From positions 9,637 through 15,392 of the forward strand of contig DQED01000363.1 of the NCBI GenBank assembly GCA_003525525.1: 5,756 bases of DNA, given 5' to 3'. The notes beneath the pieces are model-generated. The model searched no databases. It was given only the letters and a program-made list of their open reading frames with translations, and was not told the DNA's origin. Shown one piece after another: positions 4,872 through 5,756 of this stretch. The translations under genes were made by a program, and so were the position numbers. The number at the start of each line of letters is the position of its first letter. The stretch's first letter is position 1. This DNA comes from Desulfovibrio sp. Its GTDB lineage: Bacteria > Desulfobacterota > Desulfovibrionia > Desulfovibrionales > Desulfovibrionaceae.

Positions 4872-5756
4872 ATGCCGTTTTTCAAGCGCATCCTTCCCTG
4901 TCTGACCCTGTGCCTGCTCCTCGCCGCGCCGGCCTTTGCCGGCCATGACGCCAAAAAGGAGCCCAAACGCGCCATCGTCGTGGCCGCCTTCGGCACCACC
5001 GTGCCCGAGGCCGCGCCGGCCATCCAGAAAATGGTGGAACGCGTCAAGGCCGCCTATCCCGGCGTGCCCGTAAGCCTGTGCTACACCGCGTCCATGATCC
5101 GGCACAAACTGGCCAAGCAAGGACAGACTGTGCCCTCCCCGGCCGAGGCCCTGGCCGCCCTGCCCGACCAGGGCGTCACCGATGTGGCCCTTTTCTCCCT
5201 GCAGACCATTCCCGGCCATGAGTTCAACGACCTCGAGCGCCTGGCTCAGGCCTTTTCGGGACTGCCCAAGGGACTTTCCCACGTGGAAGTGACCGCCCCC
5301 CTGCTTTTTTCGCGCGAGGACTTTCCCCGCGTGGCCAAGGCGCTCCTGGCTTCCGCGCCCAAGGACAGGAAACCCGGCGACGCCCTTGTCTTCGTCGGCC
5401 ACGGTACGGACCACCCCGCCAACATGGCCTATCCCGCCCTGCAATACACCCTGTGGCGCGAAGACAAGAACGCTTTCGTGACCACAGTCGAGGGCACGCC
5501 GAGTTTCGAGGACCTCGTGTCCGAGCTCAAGGCGCGCGGCGTCAAGAAGGCCTTCCTCATGCCGCTTTTCGCCGTGGCCGGCGACCATGCCCACAACGAC
5601 ATGGCCGGAAAGGAGGACGACTCCCTGGCTTCGACGCTCAAAAAGGCCGGCGTCGAGAGCGTGCCCGTGATGGCCGGCAACGGCGACCGCGAAGCCGTGG
5701 CCGCCGTGTGGATGGACCACTTGAAGACGACCCTCGACGCCCTGCCCGGGAAATAA
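4872..5756 (+). CDS. cbiK: Periplasmic sirohydrochlorin cobaltochelatase CbiK (CbiKp type)
   Basis: 294 residues. CbiK inserts Co2+ into sirohydrochlorin in the anaerobic cobalamin pathway; the form with a signal peptide matches the exported CbiKp of Desulfovibrio vulgaris. The signal peptide is MPFFKR, then a hydrophobic core (7-20) and PAFA before G24. The chelatase fold starts at AIVVAAFGTT (34-43). Metal and catalytic residues: H177 in FVGHGTDHP and H239 in AGDHAHND, 62 residues apart, the same spacing as Salmonella CbiK H145/H207. E117 in PGHEFNDL fits Salmonella E89; H116 beside it may be the haem ligand reported as H96 in CbiKp. The ATG at 4872 is chosen over an upstream TTG at 4773 because the signal peptide begins here and GGAGG lies ten bases before; the upstream extension falls in the riboswitch leader. 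The stop TAA ends the window. A role in haem or metal handling has also been suggested for CbiKp. Confidence 0.93.
   Translation: MPFFKRILPCLTLCLLLAAPAFAGHDAKKEPKRAIVVAAFGTTVPEAAPAIQKMVERVKAAYPGVPVSLCYTASMIRHKLAKQGQTVPSPAEALAALPDQGVTDVALFSLQTIPGHEFNDLERLAQAFSGLPKGLSHVEVTAPLLFSREDFPRVAKALLASAPKDRKPGDALVFVGHGTDHPANMAYPALQYTLWREDKNAFVTTVEGTPSFEDLVSELKARGVKKAFLMPLFAVAGDHAHNDMAGKEDDSLASTLKKAGVESVPVMAGNGDREAVAAVWMDHLKTTLDALPGK

Noticed and set aside
1..5756. CRISPR arrays, tRNA or rRNA genes, insertion sequences
   Set aside because: No direct-repeat arrays, tRNA-like cloverleaf ends, transposase motifs or terminal inverted repeats were seen.

Overview
The window is high-GC bacterial chromosome. 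It most resembles a Desulfovibrio-type sulfate reducer (Desulfovibrionaceae). The inference rests on an exported, CbiKp-like cobalt chelatase behind a cobalamin riboswitch, a pyrK gene, and a Na+-type MotA/MotB pair, all at this GC content. Taxonomy is inferred from gene content only.

Layout. (1) Positions 1-686, minus strand: the first 228 codons of pyrK, the electron-transfer subunit of dihydroorotate dehydrogenase B, cut by the window edge just as its [2Fe-2S] cysteine cluster begins. (2) Positions 687-866: a divergent promoter region. (3) Positions 867-3827, plus strand: a tightly packed three-gene motility operon. The first gene encodes a protein with an N-terminal cyclic-nucleotide-binding domain, a degenerate Crp-like winged helix, and a C-terminal region that aligns without gaps to the torque-generating C-terminal domain of the flagellar switch protein FliG. 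It overlaps motA by four bases, and motA is followed one base later by motB. The stator pair carries the residues of PomA/PomB sodium stators rather than E. coli proton stators. (4) Positions 3828-4183: an intergenic stretch with hairpins and, on the minus strand, a 37-codon gene for a single-span membrane peptide followed by a UUCG-loop terminator. (5) Positions 4184-4552: a small secreted protein with a possible ExbD/TolR-like periplasmic fold. (6) Positions 4553-4871: a cobalamin riboswitch and its expression platform, ending in a hairpin that buries the ribosome binding site of the next gene. (7) Positions 4872-5756: cbiK, an exported sirohydrochlorin cobaltochelatase with both metal-binding histidines.

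How the parts may work together. The main point of interest is the motility operon. A cytoplasmic protein that looks able to bind a cyclic nucleotide and also looks like the stator-facing part of the rotor is co-translated with its own stator. This suggests a second-messenger-controlled adaptor, brake or clutch for the flagellar motor, or a dedicated regulator of this stator set. That function is inferred, not shown. The second unit is a B12-responsive cobalt-chelation gene whose leader carries both a terminator-like hairpin and a Shine-Dalgarno-sequestering hairpin.
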